Under the pieces are notes generated by a model. That model was not told the DNA's origin and did no database searches. It saw only the letters and a program-made list of their open reading frames with translations. From Eonycteris spelaea (lineage: Eukaryota; Chordata; Mammalia; Chiroptera; Pteropodidae), in NCBI GenBank assembly GCA_003508835.1, contig PUFA01000021.1, forward strand, positions 11,391,501-11,455,500: a DNA stretch of 64,000 bases, read 5' to 3'. Positions within the stretch are counted from its first letter, which is position 1, and each line of letters opens with the position of its first letter. This document shows positions 59,761 to 64,000 of the stretch, piece by piece. The translations under genes and the position numbers were made by a program.

Positions 59761-60189
59761 ATTAAAACAATACTATGATTTGTGATTAAGAAGCATATTG
59801 TTCTGTAATTGTAATGGTAACAACTAGATGTTTGAATAAATTAGTAAAATTTTTCATATTGTATAATGTATACATTATTTTAGTTGTACTGAAGTTTCAA
59901 TATTGAAAAGATAATATTAGAAGAAGCAAAGTAAAAGATAAATGTGAAATCTCAGAGAGTAATAAATGCCTTTTAGAAGCAAAAACCATGAGAATTATTA
60001 TTATCCTTTGCTAAAATCAGCTTAACAATCCTTAAATGACACTATAATTTGATATGATCTGTATTTCCTGAAGTTTTATTTCCTAAAGTTTGGTCTAAGG
60101 ACCAAACAGATGCCTCAAATACTTTAGAAAGTTAAGAGATATGCTATTTATTAAACAATTATTTACTAAGTAACTATTAAAGGTTCAAA

Positions 60190-60560
60190 CTATCATTTGT
60201 CCTGGTATACAGCAGTGAACAAAACAGATTTAAAAAAAAAAAAAAACCTGTCCTTGTGGTGTTTATATTTTGGAAGGTTAAGAGGGTAGAGAGACAAAAA
60301 TGTACACCCAAATGCATAAATATATATTGTATGTCAGATCACCATAAATGCAATAAAAAACAAAGACAGGAAGGGATTAAGAATTATTGACATTTATCTA
60401 AGGAGATATATCAAGATATATGCCACTTGCAACAAGGAATATCATTGGAGCTGAAGAAACACATTCAGTAGTGTGCTGTGAGTCTGGAAATGATAACCTA
60501 AAGATGGAGTTTAAACAGAAATAAAAGTTAAGGACTAAGCCCTTAGACCAGAGGTATGAG
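60190..60560 (-). mobile_element. L2 3' UTR relic, antisense
   Basis: 'ggtatacagcagtgaacaaaacagatt', a poly(A) run, then 'cctgtccttgtggtgtttatattttggaaggttaagagggtagagagac' follow the antisense L2 3' end ('gatacagcagtgaacaaaacagacaaaaatccctgccctcatggagcttac'). The A run at 60231-60246 is an expansion. Confidence 0.6.
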
Positions 60561-60658
60561 ACGGAGCAATTACTGAGACAGGAAAACTAGGAATACGTGG
60601 TGTGATGTTCTAGAAGCACTTGGAAGAGAAAAGACTTGAAGTAGTTTGGATATCTCAG

Positions 60659-60752
60659 TCTCTATCTATCACCTATCTATTATCAATCTATCTATCATCT
60701 ATCTATCATCTATGTATGTATGTATGATCTATCAATCTATTATATATCTATC
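60659..60752 (+). repeat. (TATC)n microsatellite, interrupted
   Basis: TCTA/TATC tetranucleotides with interruptions ('acc', 'tatgtatgtatgta') over ~94 bp. Confidence 0.9.
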
Positions 60753-61920
60753 TAAAAGCAAAAAAGCCTCAAATTTCTTTAGAATACATACTACTCAGAA
60801 GCTTCAAGTTCCTTAGGCTGTCTACATGTATATACTCTCATGATTATTTTTTGGAATGGCAACCTTTTCATAATGGCCTTTTCTAAAATAAGAGTTTAAT
60901 AGAACTCAATGTGACCAATTTCTAAGTTTGAATTTAGAAATTTCTGATGGTACAGTGTTCAGATGCTGTTATCAGAAACTGGAATCATGCATTAGTAGTG
61001 CATGACACATGGAACCCTTGCAACTCACGTGTGCAAGATTTCAGCCAAGGTGTAACAGCGTTTGCAAGGTAATTTTTAAAAATTGGGCCATTTCAATATT
61101 CTGCATGAAGAAAACATACATGAGCACACAGAGGCCTATGTATGTGTCGCTTACGTTTTCTGCTAAGGTTGATAACATAGGCTTATTGTAAATGAGGCCA
61201 GTAGCATATGGGTGATCATTGCATTGTTTTATTGTAGCATAGAAAAAGCAACACTCTCTTTCACATGTGTGGTCTAATGCCCAACACTGACCTAAGTGGA
61301 GACACTCTCCTAATTGAACAGTTTAAAATCAGAAAAAAATTGTAATTTATAATTTTTTTAGTGCATTAAAAATCACTCTGTCAACAAAAAGATATATCAA
61401 CAATGAATAACAACTCTATCATCTGTTTTCTGTATATATATTCTAACATGAAAACAATCTGGTCAAATACTTTCTAGAAAGGACTTATATAATATTCTCC
61501 CTAAATGAGAAACATATATTTCAATTCCATAAGCAGTCTTGTCTCTATTTGGGCTATCTTTGTATGCCTAATATTTTTAAATGCAACAATTATTTTAGAG
61601 ACAATTTCAAAAATATACACTGGAACTCTTAAAATAATAAAAAGTACACTTCTAAATAAAGAAGTGTAAAAATATATATATATAGTCACATAAAATATAT
61701 TATAACTTACTGTGTGGTCACTGATTTAAAGCTATTCAAGTTACGTTGCATGACACTTAATTTCTATTCACTTTCTAAATTGCAGGCAAATTATATATTC
61801 ATAAAACTAAAGTCTCTGCAGGTTTTCCACAAATAACAGCAACAAAAAAGAGACACGGCAGCATGATGCAATGCTATTAGAATCCGCTGATGTAATTTTA
61901 TTTTATTAAGACTATTGTTG
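60753..61920. other. No gene seen
   Basis: AT-rich unique sequence with a short (TA)n at 61671-61682. The frames 61009-61191 (+) and 61501-61689 (-) are unrecognised. Confidence 0.5.
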
Positions 61921-61924
61921 TAGA

Positions 61925-63225
61925 GCAGATGAAATTTCACAGAAAAACTGAAGAAAAGGTACAGTGTTTCCATATACACCCTGTCCTCACACATGCATAG
62001 CCTCCTCCATTATCAATATTCCCTACCAGAGAGGCACATTTGTTACAATTGATAAACCGATCTTGACAGATCATTATTATCCAGTCCATATATGGCTCAC
62101 TTTGGGTATTGTACATTCAATGAGTTTGGATAAAGTATAATGACACAAATCCATCATTATAATATTATAAAACATATTCGATGCCCTAAAAATCTGCTGT
62201 GCTTCACTTAGTCATCTCCCCTTCTTAAATACCTTCAAAAATTAAATTTATTATAATATATACAGTTTTTCCTTTTTTAAAACACCATATGGTTAAATAA
62301 TACAGTATATAGTCTTTTTGGATTAGCTCTATAACTTAGTAATATGCATTTATGGTTCATCTATGTTTTCCCATGACTTGATAACTCATTTTATTTTAGC
62401 ACTAAATAAATTTCATTGTCTGAATGTGCCACAGTTCATTTACCCATTCACAAACTAAAGGATACCTTGGTTGTTTCCAAGTTTTGGCAATTACGAATAA
62501 AGCTAACATAAACATTTGTGTGTAGGCTTCTGTGTTTAAGTATTTTCTGTTCCTTTCGGTAAATACCAAAGAACACAATTGCTAAATTGTATGGTACAAG
62601 AATGTTTAGTTTTATAAGAAATTGCTGATCTGTGGTTGAAAGTGACTGTACTGCTATGAATTCCAACCAGCAATGAATGAGAGTTCCTGTTGCTCCATAT
62701 TTCTCCCATCATTTGATTGTGTCAATGTTTTGGATTTTGGCCATTCTAATAAGTGTGTACTGGTATCTCATTGATTTAATTTGCTAATCCCTAATGCTAT
62801 ATGCTGTAAAGCATCTTTTCATATGTTTTTTTGTTTTGTTTTGTTTTTGCCATCTATATGTCTTCTTTGTTGAGGTGTCTATTAAAGTCTTTGGTCCATT
62901 TTTAATTGTATTGTTTGTTTTCTTATTACTGAGTTTTAAGGGATTGTTGTATATTGGGTTAACAGTCTTTTATCATATGACTCTTTTGCAAGAATTTCTC
63001 TGTCTGTGGCTGGTCTTCTCATTCTCTTGACATTATCCTTCACAGAGTAGAAGTTTCTGATTTTAATGAAGTCCAGTTTAGCAATTTATTTCACGGATCA
63101 TGCCTTTGGTGTAGTATCTAAAAATTCATCACCACATCCAAGGTCATCTAGGTTTTCTCTTATGTTATTTTCTTAGAGTTTTGCAGTTTTGCATTTAAGT
63201 GATCTCTTTTGAATTAATTTTTGAG
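61925..63225 (-). mobile_element. L1M 3' region, antisense
   Basis: A well-ordered antisense L1 3' region: 'cctcctccattatcaatattccctaccagagaggcacatttgttacaattgat', 'cttagtaatatgcatttatggttc', 'caagttttggcaattacgaataaagc', 'ccaaccagcaatgaatgagagttcctgttgctcc', 'tcttctcattctcttgacattatcc'. The minus frame 62448-62666 and plus frame 62794-63030 lie within it and are not genes. Confidence 0.85.
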
Positions 63226-63229
63226 AATG

Positions 63230-64000
63230 TAGAAGGTTAATAACCTAGAAGAACTGAACAAGTTCTTAGAAATATAAAATCTTTATAGACTGAATCATCA
63301 AAAACTAGAAAACCTAAATAGACCAATCAATAAACAGTAAGGAAATTGAAACGATCATCAAAAAACTCCCCAAAATATAAAAGTCCAGGACCTGAACACT
63401 TCACTAGTGAATTATATCCACACTCAAAGATGATTAAATACCTGTCTTTCTTAAACTCTTCCACAAAATTGGAAAAGAGACAATACTTCCTAGGAGGCCA
63501 ATATTACCCTGATACCAAAATCTGGTATGAATAACACCCGCCCCCACCCCCCACACACACACATACCCAAACATAAATGTAGACCAATATCTCTGATGAA
63601 TACAGGTGAAAAAATTGTAAATAAAATCCTAGCAAATCAAATACAACAATACATTAAAAAGATTATACATCACCATCAGGGTATGTTCATTCCAGGGCAC
63701 AAGGATGGTTCAACATACACAAACTGATCAATGTGATATACCATATAAACAAAATAAAGGATAAAATTTAAAAGATCAAATCAATAAATGCAAAAAAGCG
63801 TTTGACAAAATACACCTTTATTTATGAATAAAACACTTAATAAAATAGATACAGAAAGTAGTATCTCAAAATAATAAAGGCCATATATGACAAACTCTCA
63901 GCAAATATACCTAATGGTGAAAAACTGAAAGCTTTTCTACTAAGATTAGAAACAAAACAAGGATTCCTACTCTCACCACTCTTGATCAATATAGTATTGA
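63230..64000 (+). mobile_element. L1 ORF2 reverse-transcriptase relic, sense, runs off the window
   Basis: 'aaagtccaggacctgaacacttcactagtgaa', 'caatattaccctgataccaaaatctgg', 'gaccaatatctctgatgaatacagg', 'aaatcctagcaaatcaaatacaacaatacattaaaaag', 'gcgtttgacaaaatacacc', 'gaaacaaaacaaggattcctactctcaccactcttgatcaatatagta' follow ORF2 through the reverse transcriptase core. A (CA)n-like run at 63540-63562 interrupts it. Frames 63346-63534 and 63527-63727 are the decayed ORF2. Its junction with the antisense L1 at 63225-63230 suggests a 5' inversion. Confidence 0.85.

Noticed and set aside
60105..60150. Possible MER5-type hAT fragment ('agtttggtctaaggacca')
   Set aside because: Match is under 25 bp and does not extend.
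62794..63030. 78-codon hydrophobic frame resembling a membrane protein
   Set aside because: It is the T-rich complement strand of L1 sequence.

Overview
The window reads as nuclear DNA of a placental mammal. It is strongly AT-rich and CpG-poor. It holds L1, L2 and MIR retroposon relics, several MLT1-type (ERVL-MaLR) LTRs, Tigger and Charlie DNA-transposon relics, and many microsatellites. I see no primate Alu, rodent B1/B2, carnivore tRNA-Lys SINE or ruminant SINE. The one recent-looking SINE, at about 10.4-10.6 kb, has a 5S-rRNA-derived head, an unrelated body, an A-rich tail and target-site duplications. 5S-headed SINEs are known from fruit bats (Pteropodidae), and the L1 3' ends look laurasiatherian. 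A megabat is my best guess, but that is inference from repeat content and not a species identification.

I found no supportable protein-coding gene, multi-exon structure, CpG island, tRNA gene or functional rRNA gene. All open frames are short (125 codons at most), and most lie in repeats: GA or CA microsatellites, L1 ORF2 relics and L2 relics. The window is best described as a gene desert or the interior of a very large intron.

Layout. 0-3 kb: an antisense MLT1 LTR broken by a GA tract, a CA tract and L2 relics. 6.0-6.8 kb: an old LTR split by a Charlie (hAT) element. 9.4 kb: a compound TG/GA/CAGA microsatellite. 10.4 kb: the 5S SINE. 11.4-11.9 kb: an L1 with a 5' inversion and its own target-site duplication. 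14.5 kb: L2. 15.3-16.1 kb: an antisense L1/HAL1-like relic. 17.0-19.6 kb: a nest of LTR, L1 and Tigger. 23.2-25.2 kb: L2 followed by two sense L1 3' halves. 25.7-26.3 kb: a Tigger element with visible terminal inverted repeats. 27-29 kb: L2 interrupted by an LTR-like element. 31.4 kb: MIR. 33.2 kb: MLT1. 33.7 and 34.7 kb: poly(T) tracts that look like antisense retrocopy tails. 37.7 kb: L2. 38.6 kb: MLT1. 40.5 kb: L2. 44.8-45.5 and 50.9-51.6 kb: two diverged copies of one ~0.7 kb segment, each holding an MLT1 LTR. 47.0-49.2 kb: a long sense L1M relic. 59.6 kb: MIR. 60.2 kb: L2. 61.9-64.0 kb: an antisense L1 joined head-to-head to a sense ORF2 fragment that leaves the window.

The most unusual observation is the duplicated ~0.7 kb segment. 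Its shared sequence extends beyond the MLT1 LTR on both sides, and the right-hand copy is bracketed by a 37-bp direct repeat whose eight differences are all transitions. Other items worth a second look are the 5S SINE, a perfect 10-bp-stem GC-rich hairpin at 58.0 kb, a CTCF-like palindrome at 43.46 kb and a possible processed pseudogene end at 34.8 kb. I found no convincing novel multi-gene system. Family names and repeat boundaries were judged by eye from remembered consensus sequences and should be treated as approximate.
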